This document shows, one piece after another, positions 41,628-49,609 of a stretch of 63,602 nucleotides of DNA. Source of the stretch: a virus; IMG/VR virus record IMGVR_UViG_3300018080_000182, positions 1-63,602 of that record, one strand, 5' to 3'. Every line of letters starts with the position of its first letter. The stretch's first letter is position 1. Both the position numbers and the translations under genes were made by a program. The notes under the pieces were generated by a model, which saw only the letters and a list, made by a program, of their open reading frames with translations, searched no databases and was not told the origin of the DNA.

Positions 41628-41932
41628 CCCAGGAGCGGTTTACAAAATCAATAATGGGTCAATACCTTGAGCCTAAGATTTATAAATTTATCATGGATAA
41701 TATAAATCACTTAAGGAACCGCCGTGATGTGGATATAGAGATAGGATCTGAATTGATAGCAAACGCAATAGTGTATGGAACATCTTTAGCACTTTCAAGC
41801 AACATAATGAAAGCTGCACTTGCTGTCGGAATAACACCATTACCAGTTGCCCCAGCCACAGTTACTCCAGGTGGGCCAATTGGACTATGGATGTATCAAA
41901 CCCTGAAACCAAGTGTTATAAAAGAAACATAA
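41624..41932 (+). CDS. Small virion-operon protein, paralogue 2
   Basis: A 102-residue protein beginning MTQERFTKSIMGQYLEPKIY. Its 55-85 segment matches the preceding gene in pattern. The Pro/Thr/Gly-rich end (PVAPATVTPGGPIG) is likely flexible. It is translationally coupled by ATGA overlap. No function recognised. Confidence 0.6.
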   Translation: MTQERFTKSIMGQYLEPKIYKFIMDNINHLRNRRDVDIEIGSELIANAIVYGTSLALSSNIMKAALAVGITPLPVAPATVTPGGPIGLWMYQTLKPSVIKET

Positions 41933-41947
41933 ACAAGGACATAAAAT

Positions 41948-44134
41948 ATGGTTACTGTACATGATGCCGTCAATCCGCCAACATTAACGAAGGTAGCTAA
42001 TTACGAGCTGCCTAACAATGTGGCAGAATGGAACGAGGAAATCCTCGACCAATTTATTGAGCAGGTCAATTACCTGCCAAAAGAATTTGGCGTTGATATT
42101 TCAGTAAAGTCAGTTGACGAAAATGAAGGATACGCCAAAGGGAGTATAATCGTATCGTACCAGGGAAGGCAAATCAACTTTCCAATTATTGTCAAGGATT
42201 ACCAGCTGAGCCCGTTCGACGTCTTCGTATACAAAGAAAAGGGTGAGAACAAATTCGTCTCAGCAAACCTTGATAATATCAAAAAGGTTCTCTCTTCAAC
42301 GAAGATTGGCAAGGTTGAAAATAAAATTAAGGGTGGTCAGTATCCGGGAATAAAGCGCCCCGGTGGAATCCTCCCTAAAGAGACCATTGACATCAATGAC
42401 CTTATGAATTCATATGACTATCCTGAATTCTCCAAGATGTCAGGATGGCCTTTATACGCTGACACAGAGGCGATGGAAAAGCTCGCTATCCAGATGGAGT
42501 CAGATGCAGATGTTGGCGAATCTTTCGTTGATAACACCGGCGACCTGATAGGGAACATCATAGAGCTTAATAAAAATAAAAAGCGTATCATTAGCGACGA
42601 CCATAAAGAAGGTATCCTTGACCTTAAAAACGTCGTCAAAGCAAAACGCGCCGTGGTTGTTCTGGATTCTCAGCTGTTTGATGTGAACAGCCTCAAACCT
42701 GTTGAAGCTCCATCAGTGTGTGAGGTCAGGCTGTATCAATATCCAACCATGGAAGACTATATCGAAAGCGGTAGCACAATGGCTGGAAGGTTCCTTGCCA
42801 CCATGAACGGTAAAGCCGTCCCTGGTATCGTTATTGATTATAAAGACAGTTATGACCTGAGAAATGAACCAATAGGATGCGTACCATCCACATGCGATGA
42901 CGATGCGACCAAGGATAAAAAGAAGGTTCGCAACCGCCGCGATCAGGTCTTCATTTCGCTTGATGGCAGGTACTACTGTCGATACAATGACTATGAGAAA
43001 ACCGGTATTGGTTTTTATGGCTCAAGCGTCCTCGGCCAGGATGGTGCGATGGAAAAAGCCATCGGCATCCTCCGTGATAAAACCAGCGATTGTTTTACCA
43101 ACATAAATCGTGAAAATAAAAATGACGGCTCAGACAAGCTGTTTAAGCCGAATGAGGAGCGTGAAGACGGTAAGAAAGAATACCATGGCGGCGTATGCTG
43201 TGGTGGTCTGTATGGAAATCTTTTCGTGATTTACGGCTCCAAAGATGCGTATGAATGCACATCGTTCGGCGGCAGGTTCCGCAAATACCGCGTCAACGAT
43301 ATCAATGTTTTTGTATCAGCAGAAGACGCAGTTGTTCCTGCTAATGTTGCCGGAATACAGCGTGTCAGCGATGTAAAAGATCCTGTCTACAAAATGGTTC
43401 TCGGAAAGGTGAGAAATATATACCTTGTCCCTGAAGGGTCTCTTATTATCAATTCAGGATTTATGCAGTCGCTGAACAATGGTGACATTATGAAGCCCGA
43501 CAAACCGATATGTCAGATGTATGAAGATGCTGCGATTAATAAAGTGGCCCTGCTTATCCAGGACAACGCTTATACTATCACCGGCGAACCGTTCGAACCG
43601 TTAAAGAAAGTGGCTAAAATTAACGGCACCGGCCTTGACACAAAGCAGACAATCACAGCGCTTAATACAATGGGTGTCGAAACTGAAATAGCCAAGACAG
43701 CAATGAAGGTGGCCTTGAACCGGGCAACTGATGACGATGTCGCTGATAAGGCTGTCACCATATGGGGAGTGTGTGACGATTACATCAATACCGGTGTGGT
43801 GAAGGAGCTTGAAAAGCAGGCCAGAGTCAAGAAAATCCTTAAACAGATGTGTGACGAAATGAGGGTAGACCTGGTTAAAGAGGCAAGCGCCCTTGATGAC
43901 CCTGAAGCTGTCGACGTTGTGCTGTCGTTGAATTTTATCAATGAGGACAGTCTGAGGGGTTATATTGACAACCTGCGTACAATGAAGGATGTCTCCAACA
44001 ACCTTGCCGAGCTGCTGATAGCATCACGGATGGGCCTGAAAGATATTGATGAAAGCGCTGTGAAAAAGGCTATGGACGGCCTCAACAAGGTGATTCTTAA
44101 TCTCGAAAGTGTAAAGCTGGCCGTTGAAGGTTAG
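41948..44134 (+). CDS. Large virion structural protein
   Basis: A 728-residue protein, last of the polymerase operon. An N-terminal domain (1-120) has the pattern of a compact beta-rich assembly domain. The middle contains Cys-rich DGRYYCRYNDYEKTG and GGVCCGGLYGN. The C-terminal 200 residues are helical. It contains tag-like EAMEKLAIQ (about 175). It is followed 37 bases later by a strong terminator. Size and location suggest a tail or baseplate component. No enzymatic motif. Confidence 0.6.
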   Translation: MVTVHDAVNPPTLTKVANYELPNNVAEWNEEILDQFIEQVNYLPKEFGVDISVKSVDENEGYAKGSIIVSYQGRQINFPIIVKDYQLSPFDVFVYKEKGENKFVSANLDNIKKVLSSTKIGKVENKIKGGQYPGIKRPGGILPKETIDINDLMNSYDYPEFSKMSGWPLYADTEAMEKLAIQMESDADVGESFVDNTGDLIGNIIELNKNKKRIISDDHKEGILDLKNVVKAKRAVVVLDSQLFDVNSLKPVEAPSVCEVRLYQYPTMEDYIESGSTMAGRFLATMNGKAVPGIVIDYKDSYDLRNEPIGCVPSTCDDDATKDKKKVRNRRDQVFISLDGRYYCRYNDYEKTGIGFYGSSVLGQDGAMEKAIGILRDKTSDCFTNINRENKNDGSDKLFKPNEEREDGKKEYHGGVCCGGLYGNLFVIYGSKDAYECTSFGGRFRKYRVNDINVFVSAEDAVVPANVAGIQRVSDVKDPVYKMVLGKVRNIYLVPEGSLIINSGFMQSLNNGDIMKPDKPICQMYEDAAINKVALLIQDNAYTITGEPFEPLKKVAKINGTGLDTKQTITALNTMGVETEIAKTAMKVALNRATDDDVADKAVTIWGVCDDYINTGVVKELEKQARVKKILKQMCDEMRVDLVKEASALDDPEAVDVVLSLNFINEDSLRGYIDNLRTMKDVSNNLAELLIASRMGLKDIDESAVKKAMDGLNKVILNLESVKLAVEG

Positions 44135-44170
44135 CACGTTGCTTTATCCTTTTTAAATAATTGAGCAATT

Positions 44171-44193
44171 GGCCCGGTCTAACCGGGCCTTTT
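44171..44193 (+). terminator. Rightward intrinsic terminator of the RNA polymerase/virion operon
   Basis: GGCCCGG-TCTAA-CCGGGCC is followed by TTTTGTATT. It lies 37 bases after the stop of the 728-residue protein gene. Confidence 0.9.
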
Positions 44194-44205
44194 GTATTAA
44201 TAGCT

Positions 44206-44234
44206 AAAAAAAAAGCCTTCGGTCGGGAAGGCTT
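44206..44234 (-). terminator. Leftward intrinsic terminator of the RT operon
   Basis: On the minus strand AAGCCTTC-CCGACC-GAAGGCTT is followed by nine T and TAGCTA. Back-to-back with the rightward terminator at 44171-44193, it closes two convergent operons and sits 10 bases after the structured RNA. Confidence 0.9.
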
Positions 44235-44243
44235 AAAAACTAT

Positions 44244-44494
44244 GTTGATGAAGCTGAATCTGGCTGGGGTCGGGGGCCAGACAGGGGCAACCCTGACTGG
44301 CCGCACGGTTCCCGCATGTTAGTGCGGGAGCCGTGACCAGGCATTGATCGACACAAATCCACATTTGTAAAACAGCTTCTGTTTTAGAAATTGGATTTGT
44401 TATACGCCCCGTGCGTTTTTGTGAGCCACAGGTGCCTTATATGCCCTCCGAAGCGAAACGCTTCAGTCGAGAGCTCAGCTCTCCCTCCATCAAC
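44244..44494 (-). ncRNA. Structured RNA with closing terminal stem: candidate retron-like ncRNA
   Basis: On the minus strand the 5' end GTTGATGGAG (44494-44485) pairs with the 3' end CTTCATCAAC (44253-44244), ten pairs with one G-U that would be an A-C mismatch on the other strand. Inside, in order, are hairpins GAGAGC-TGA-GCTCTC (44483-44469), GAAGCG-TTT-CGCTTC (44464-44450), a larger one (44400-44353), CACGGCTCCCGCA with TGCGGGAACCGTG (44335-44304), and GGCCAG-CAGGG with CCCTG-CTGGCC (44302-44275). Two short stem-loops then long stems within an a1/a2-type closing stem is the layout of retron msr-msd RNA. It lies downstream of the RT, not upstream as is usual. Confidence 0.55.
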
Positions 44495-44499
44495 TGAGT

Positions 44500-44685
44500 T
44501 TAATCTGCCTCATTCTTGGTCTCTGTAAGATCAGGTTCCTTTTTCTTTCGTTTCGGCAGAATTTTTTTCATACTACCAACTAAATTGGCAACCGGTTCAG
44601 CTATTGCTTTTACAAAATTCGCTGTCGCATCGACACCTTTGTTAAATTTCTCGAGCTTCTGCTCGCCTGTTGCTGTTTGGTCCAT
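44500..44685 (-). CDS. Small protein between RNase H and the structured RNA
   Basis: A 61-residue protein (MDQTATGEQKLEKFNKGVDA ...) with a short amphipathic or weakly hydrophobic helix (ATANFVKAIAEPVANLVGSM) and a very basic segment (KKILPKRKKKEPD). The ATG at 44685 follows CAGGAGAGTTT; a longer upstream frame lacks support. Its stop is 6 bases from the RNA's terminal stem. A basic RNA- or membrane-binding accessory of the RT unit is possible. Confidence 0.6.
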   Translation of the reverse strand: MDQTATGEQKLEKFNKGVDATANFVKAIAEPVANLVGSMKKILPKRKKKEPDLTETKNEAD

Positions 44686-44716
44686 AAACTCTCCTGTATG
44701 GAAAATGGTTATAGAA

Positions 44717-45205
44717 TTATTTACCCTTCGCCTTAAGCATCTGCTCCTTGACAATAGCATCAACAGCATTGTTATACTGATTTGATGCATGCCCTTTCAC
44801 CCACTTAAAGGTAAAGGATTTAAATTCGGGGGTAATACTATCCAACCTTTTCCACAAATTCAAGTTTAATACTTTCTTACCGTTTGATTTTCTCCAGCCG
44901 TTCCTCTTCCATTCAGGAAGGTATGCAGTATAGTTCTCACTTACATACTGCGAATCTGGCCTTACTATACAATGGTGGTTTGAGGCGCCGTCATAAGAAT
45001 CGTCCAGCTCTTTCTTTAATGCCTTTAACCCTTGAATAACAGCGAGCAATTCCATCTGATTATTGGTGACGTTTATTCTGTAGCCACCTCCTTTTCTTAT
45101 TATTGTGTTGGCAGGGTCTAATATAATCCACCCGTACCCTCCAGGACATCCAGCATCTCTCTTGTTTCCAGAGCAACCACCGTCAGTGTAAACTGTAAAT
45201 GTCAC
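44717..45205 (-). CDS. rnhA: Ribonuclease HI
   Basis: A 162-residue protein with the full RNase HI set: Asp8 (YTDGGCSGN), Glu52 (NNQMELLAVIQGL), Asp84 (RPDSQYV), a conserved WKRNGWRKSNGKKVLNLNLW block, VKGHA (His139) and Asp149. RNase HI cuts RNA in RNA-DNA hybrids. Here it lies 14 bases after a reverse transcriptase gene, so removing template RNA from RT products is a likely task, though Okazaki primer removal is also possible. It starts with GTG at 45205 after CGGAG. Confidence 0.93.
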   Translation of the reverse strand: MTFTVYTDGGCSGNKRDAGCPGGYGWIILDPANTIIRKGGGYRINVTNNQMELLAVIQGLKALKKELDDSYDGASNHHCIVRPDSQYVSENYTAYLPEWKRNGWRKSNGKKVLNLNLWKRLDSITPEFKSFTFKWVKGHASNQYNNAVDAIVKEQMLKAKGK

Positions 45206-45219
45206 TAATTTCTCCGTTT

Positions 45220-46272
45220 CTAATTAAATTTTTCTCCTTCAAATTTTAGCAACTGATCCATGTATTTCTTTCCTTTACCATGGTCAATTGACATAACAAA
45301 TGAGGCGTACCCTTTTAATTGTTTCAGAAGTGATTTGGTAGTTTTATCAGCGTGTTTAACAGTGGCGTGGTGTACCTGTGCCCGGAATAGATGCATCCTT
45401 TTCCGCTGTATTGATGTTTTTACGTTAACAACAACACCGCACACCTTAAGCCTTCCTGCTTTTGATTTCCACAATGTTTTCTTTTTATTCGGAGTAAATC
45501 CATAAGCCCACAGCTGTCTGTATGCCTGCTGTTTTATGGCTTTCTTTAACTCTTTTTTAGTCAAGGTTTTACTGCTGAACGCAAGGTCGTCAGCATACCT
45601 GGTATATTCAATGTCTCGCTCTTTGCAATATCTGAGCATGGTCTGGTCGAAACCCCTCATAACGATATTCGCTATCATTGGAGAGGTGGGAAACCCCTGT
45701 GCAGTATATCCATCAACAGTGCAAAGGTCAATTATCCGGTTAAACATGGACTGGTAGCCAGTAGCCTCGCAATATTCTTTAATGACTACGGCTTTTATCT
45801 CTTCGCACTTAAACTCATAATTCTGGTTTTTATTATGATAAAGCGATGGGCTGCACCTTCCATCCAGCATCCGTTCATAAAATTTGCAATATCTGCAAAT
45901 ATGCTTATTGCCGAACAGGCAGTTTTTCAAATGTTCCGTTGATATGGAATCAAAGAAACTCTTAATGTCAATCTTACCAAGAGAGTTTGCTCCGACATGG
46001 AGCTTTGCATTTGTTGCAATACCTTTCTTTGCCACAAAGCCATGAGCAGCCTCACTCGGCCTGAACCGGCGAAGAAAGCGCCAGTAAATTGACTTCTGTA
46101 TATATTTTAATCGTTTGTCGGGTGCAACGATTTGTCTTTTGGATCCGTCCTTTTTAGGGACTGTTATCCTATCAAGATGATTGTGTTTATTTAGAATTAT
46201 GTCATCAATTTCTTCAATTTCGGCCCCAAGAATCTTGGGCATGTCAAAATTACTGAGTGGAGCCTTTATCAT
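45220..46272 (-). CDS. Retron-type reverse transcriptase
   Basis: A 350-residue RT with KIDIKSFFDSI (Asp102, motif A), QGFPTSPMIANIV (motif B, the QGxxxSP form rather than the SQ form of diversity-generating elements), and RYADDLAFSS (Asp228, Asp229). KVCGVVVN resembles the retron region Y VTG motif, and the C-terminus (LKGYASFVMSID) is also retron-like. A Cys insertion (Cys126, 129, 140, 156) may bind zinc. No maturase, Avd or DGR template repeat is seen. Its ATG lies inside the 3' end of the DHH gene after AGGAAG. It is followed by RNase HI. Confidence 0.85.
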   Translation of the reverse strand: MIKAPLSNFDMPKILGAEIEEIDDIILNKHNHLDRITVPKKDGSKRQIVAPDKRLKYIQKSIYWRFLRRFRPSEAAHGFVAKKGIATNAKLHVGANSLGKIDIKSFFDSISTEHLKNCLFGNKHICRYCKFYERMLDGRCSPSLYHNKNQNYEFKCEEIKAVVIKEYCEATGYQSMFNRIIDLCTVDGYTAQGFPTSPMIANIVMRGFDQTMLRYCKERDIEYTRYADDLAFSSKTLTKKELKKAIKQQAYRQLWAYGFTPNKKKTLWKSKAGRLKVCGVVVNVKTSIQRKRMHLFRAQVHHATVKHADKTTKSLLKQLKGYASFVMSIDHGKGKKYMDQLLKFEGEKFN

Positions 46273-47398
46273 TAGTTTTGTCTTCCTCCTGTTCTTCTAC
46301 GGCCTTTTTGCGGGCCTCGTTCATATCCTTGGCTTCTCCTGTTTTGACCATATCAGTAGCTTCGGTCTCAACCGGATCCACCTCAATATCCACTCCTACC
46401 TTTTCCATCTCAGCGTCTGCCATTTCGCCCTCCGGATTAAGTATTGTTAAAATGTCATCAATATGTTGTTCCAATTTATCTTTGGTAATAACTGAGCCAC
46501 CAACATCATGGTGGCCACCGCCACTTATGGTGTAATTAAACCCTCCCAGCATTTGACCAATATGAACACCATTGGTAAAATTGCCCCATTGATTAAAACC
46601 AACATCGGTCTGTACCCTGTCGCCACCGAGGTGTACAACTCTGAATGCATATTTTACATCAGGCCTGACATAATATTCAGAATACCTGGGGTAAGCATAC
46701 AGTCTGTTCATCTCAGTGATCGCAACCGGTCCATTTATAACCATCGCCTTTTCAATGGACAAGGCTGCCTTCCGTAACTTTGCAACAGCCGACTGGTCAA
46801 TACCGAGAGTTAGCAACGCCTCATTAATGTCAAAGTCTGCTGCACAAATCACTTCGACTATTCTGCAATACAGCGAATCAATCGTAATAGTCATCTGCTC
46901 AAGGTGCGCTTTTAATATCATCAAAGGCGTAAGACAGCTGAATATATATTCAACAGATTCATAGCCGGCGCTGTCAATCATATCAACCATATTAATCATA
47001 TGCGGGTCAATCGGCAAATACCTTCCAAGCGGGTTGTATGTAAGGTGTTCATAAATAATTTTCGCCGCAGATTTTGCCTTTGGGTCATAACACTTGTTCG
47101 GATCAATGACCGGCTTGTCACCAAGGGTTTTATTGTAATGGTGGTCAATCCATAAGTTGGCCATTTCATGGTGCTGGTAGTCAACAATTATACAAATGTC
47201 GTTACCATCCAAATCCGCATCTTCTATGATTTTATTAAACTTATCACCCCTCTGTGAAGACCTCACAGGTCTTAGGGTGTACATTCTACCATCGACCACG
47301 TACTTTAAAACCAAAGCCGCGCTTATAATACCATCCACATCATCGTGGAAAAAGATGTGAAACATACCGTTGTTCATTCTTGGTATATGCCCTTTCAT
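46250..47398 (-). CDS. DHH/DHHA1-family phosphoesterase
   Basis: A 382-residue protein. HDDVDG (His18-Asp22), IIVDYQH (Asp73) and IDHH (Asp85-His87) are the metal-binding DHH motifs, and GGGHHDVGG is the DHHA1 nucleotide-contact motif. The family includes RecJ exonuclease, nanoRNases and cyclic-dinucleotide phosphodiesterases. The length and the absence of an OB domain fit NrnA-like or oligonucleotide-cleaving members. The C-terminal 70 residues are acidic and disordered. Its stop overlaps the RT start by 23 bases, so it is co-translated with the RT and might process its products or counter nucleotide signals. Confidence 0.8.
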   Translation of the reverse strand: MKGHIPRMNNGMFHIFFHDDVDGIISAALVLKYVVDGRMYTLRPVRSSQRGDKFNKIIEDADLDGNDICIIVDYQHHEMANLWIDHHYNKTLGDKPVIDPNKCYDPKAKSAAKIIYEHLTYNPLGRYLPIDPHMINMVDMIDSAGYESVEYIFSCLTPLMILKAHLEQMTITIDSLYCRIVEVICAADFDINEALLTLGIDQSAVAKLRKAALSIEKAMVINGPVAITEMNRLYAYPRYSEYYVRPDVKYAFRVVHLGGDRVQTDVGFNQWGNFTNGVHIGQMLGGFNYTISGGGHHDVGGSVITKDKLEQHIDDILTILNPEGEMADAEMEKVGVDIEVDPVETEATDMVKTGEAKDMNEARKKAVEEQEEDKTNDKGSTQ

Positions 47399-47497
47399 TA
47401 GTTAAAGAAGGGAGCCGAGAATCCCGACCCCCTAAACTCAATATTAAAAAGAAGAAGGAATAATAAGTCCTTCAACATTGTTATTACATGATAATTT

Positions 47498-47785
47498 TTA
47501 AAATAACGAGTACTTGGTATACTTGGTGTCACTCCGCTCTCTGACATGGGCATGCAATTTCTTTTTATCTACCAGATGGCTCATGCTGACATTGGCTCTT
47601 GTCTGTCTTTTGGCGAATGGCCGGTCTTGCGGTTTAGATAGTGTGGGCCTGTTCTTGCTTAACGGCTGGAGATCATGCTTTGCACGAGCGTTATACAGTG
47701 TCTCATCATACACTGCAAGTTTGACAAAGGCAGCTGCCGTGTTCTGCAGCTGCCCGTCAAAATACTCTGAGGATATAGATAACAT
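47498..47785 (-). CDS. Small basic virion-type protein
   Basis: A 95-residue protein, helical at first (QLQNTAAAFVKLAVYDETLY, tag-like), then strongly basic (KNRPTLSKPQDRPFAKRQTR). It starts by TAATG overlap with the preceding gene. Resembles small internal or DNA-binding head proteins, but no family is recognised. About 100 bases of AT-rich DNA follow before the DHH gene. Confidence 0.5.
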   Translation of the reverse strand: MLSISSEYFDGQLQNTAAAFVKLAVYDETLYNARAKHDLQPLSKNRPTLSKPQDRPFAKRQTRANVSMSHLVDKKKLHAHVRERSDTKYTKYSLF

Positions 47786-48402
47786 TATAATAGTTTGCCG
47801 GTACCGTAACCAGCGGCAAGACCTCCTGCAGCAAGAGTTCCAGGGGCCTTTTTACCGAGCAGCCTGGCTGATGCCATTGCTTTTTCGCCGAAGGTTTTAT
47901 ATTTTTTCTTAGTAAGACCAACACCCTGGCCTTTGAAAATTTTCCCAATGTCTTTAAAAACTTTCTTGCCGCCGAACAAAGCTTTTAAGACACCAGCCTT
48001 GGCCTCTTTATCCATGCCAATAAAACTTTCTGCAACCGAAGAGTCTGAGGCGAGTTTCTGCATCTCATCTTCAAACGATGCAGTGTAAACTTCGTCGAGT
48101 TGACCAGCTGTTTTTGCTTGACCCATCTGGAACCCCTTTCTTAAATAATGCTGTGCTATTTGTTTGTTCTCAACTTTATTTCGTGCTTGCCATGCGGTAT
48201 GTAACCGCTTATTTTCCCGGATATTAGCTTCAACAAAAGCTTTTCCAAGCTCATCAGCCATTGTTTCTGCACCGACCCGGAGTCCCTTCTTCTTACCGAG
48301 CAAGAACCCGCCAGTACCACCAGCAGTAAGGCTGGCCGCAGCAGCAGTTATAGGGCTCTTTATCACTTTGGATAAAGCGCCTTTGAAGGCAGTTTTCTCC
48401 AT
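47785..48402 (-). CDS. Glycine-rich virion-type protein with the F-x-x-E-M-x-K-L-A tag
   Basis: A 205-residue protein starting MEKTAFKGALSKVIKSPITA, with Gly/Ala-rich hydrophobic stretches at both ends and a middle VYTASFEDEMQKLASDSS. The KTA and FEDEMQKLA patterns recur in proteins of the head operon. It resembles internal virion or membrane-active proteins. AAGGATATAGAT precedes the ATG. Confidence 0.55.
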   Translation of the reverse strand: MEKTAFKGALSKVIKSPITAAAASLTAGGTGGFLLGKKKGLRVGAETMADELGKAFVEANIRENKRLHTAWQARNKVENKQIAQHYLRKGFQMGQAKTAGQLDEVYTASFEDEMQKLASDSSVAESFIGMDKEAKAGVLKALFGGKKVFKDIGKIFKGQGVGLTKKKYKTFGEKAMASARLLGKKAPGTLAAGGLAAGYGTGKLL

Positions 48403-48445
48403 ATCTATATCCTTTGAAAAAAAGTCAAAACTAATATATAATGTT

Positions 48446-48475
48446 ATTATAGAATATAATTAACGATTCTTGCAA
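48446..48475 (-). promoter_or_regulatory. Sigma70-like leftward promoter
   Basis: On the minus strand TTGCAA (48475-48470), an 18-base spacer and TATAAT (48451-48446) lie 44 bases before the leftward ATG at 48402. A similar element lies before the leftward gene at 52036. The 48403-48556 gap also holds AT-rich rightward elements for the terminase operon. Confidence 0.6.
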
Positions 48476-48556
48476 GTACAAAAAAATTAAACGATAAATT
48501 AGCGATATTATAAAAAATATTATATATTCCATAATATAGACTAATTGAGAGGTTTA

Positions 48557-49609
48557 ATGGGTACAATTCCTTTTAAGAAATTTATCATAACTCTTTTATT
48601 TTGTAATAAAGAGATACCTGATATCATAAGCAAACTCAACTCTTTCAGCTATGAAGTGACGGAAGAAGAAGTAAGCGAAATCTTCTCCGAGATGAGAGAC
48701 ATCCTACCTGAAAATATAAGTAAGCATGTTGAAAATAGAATGCTGCTTAGCACCAGTGATGCAACCCATGTTGAGTGGTTGAGGTATTTTGATGTATTCG
48801 AAATATACGATTACATTGTAAGGTGTAATGATAACATTGATAATAAGCCAAATTATTTTAAATGGTGTGAAGACTGTGTGTGGGCGCATACTCATAAAGA
48901 TGTAATGTCCCTGATTAATATTTTCCTTTTCAATGAAGAAGATATCGATTCCATTTCAGAAATCATAATGGTAAAGTACAGAAGGAAGATTGGTGTTGAT
49001 GCGCTTCAGTTGTATCAAAAAATATTCTGGGACACCAACAACCTGTCAGCCAAAGATGCGCATAGATATTGCAGGCCATTCAGGAACAATTCGTTAATCA
49101 TCCGACAGTTCAGGTCAGGAAACTCTGAAATAGAAATGCGTGATATCCCAGCCGATTCACATGACGGCTGCGATGTTCCATTCAATTTCCATGACAGTGA
49201 TTACATTAAGTGGAAGATAGGATACACTGTAACAGCCCCTACCCCCAAAGACTTTCTGCAAAAGGTTCAGACAGACAGCGTGTTCAAATATTATGAAGCT
49301 ATGAACATGGCGCAGAGTGTTGAGGTTGAGGAAAGTTCAGGTTCTAATGATATAGTCGGTGCATTTGAAAACACTAAATCAAAACGACGCAACGTAGAGG
49401 AAATGCGGGTCAGACTGGCGAAGGAGTGGATGAAGTTATACATCCGTGCCAGGGACAATATGCCTGACGGCGATAATAAGTCAGATGATTTCTTTAAGAA
49501 GATGCGTGAGCTTGAGCTTGGTTTTGACCAGTGTAATGAGCAGATTGCCAAAATCGATGATATGCCAGATGTGCAGGATGATATCAAGGGTGATATTCCA
49601 AATCTATGA
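48557..49609 (+). CDS. Hypothetical protein upstream of the terminase; possible small-terminase role
   Basis: A 350-residue protein. The N-terminal region (KKFIITLLFCNKEIPDIISK) could contain a helix-turn-helix. The centre is Trp/Tyr-rich and the C-terminal third is a charged coiled coil (RRNVEEMRVRLAKEWMKLYI). It ends by ATGA overlap with the terminase large subunit gene, the place usually taken by the small subunit, though it is longer than most. I chose ATG 48557, five bases after GAGAGG. Confidence 0.4.
   Translation: MGTIPFKKFIITLLFCNKEIPDIISKLNSFSYEVTEEEVSEIFSEMRDILPENISKHVENRMLLSTSDATHVEWLRYFDVFEIYDYIVRCNDNIDNKPNYFKWCEDCVWAHTHKDVMSLINIFLFNEEDIDSISEIIMVKYRRKIGVDALQLYQKIFWDTNNLSAKDAHRYCRPFRNNSLIIRQFRSGNSEIEMRDIPADSHDGCDVPFNFHDSDYIKWKIGYTVTAPTPKDFLQKVQTDSVFKYYEAMNMAQSVEVEESSGSNDIVGAFENTKSKRRNVEEMRVRLAKEWMKLYIRARDNMPDGDNKSDDFFKKMRELELGFDQCNEQIAKIDDMPDVQDDIKGDIPNL

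Noticed and set aside
44686-44790. N-terminal extension of the 61-residue protein
   Set aside because: It overlaps the RNase H gene and lacks a ribosome binding site; the internal ATG follows CAGGAG.
45220-46272. Diversity-generating retroelement
   Set aside because: The RT has QGxxxSP rather than the SQ form, and I see no template/variable repeat pair or Avd-like gene nearby.
45220-46272. Group II intron RT
   Set aside because: No maturase or HNH domain is present, the protein is too short, and no intron domain V is visible nearby.
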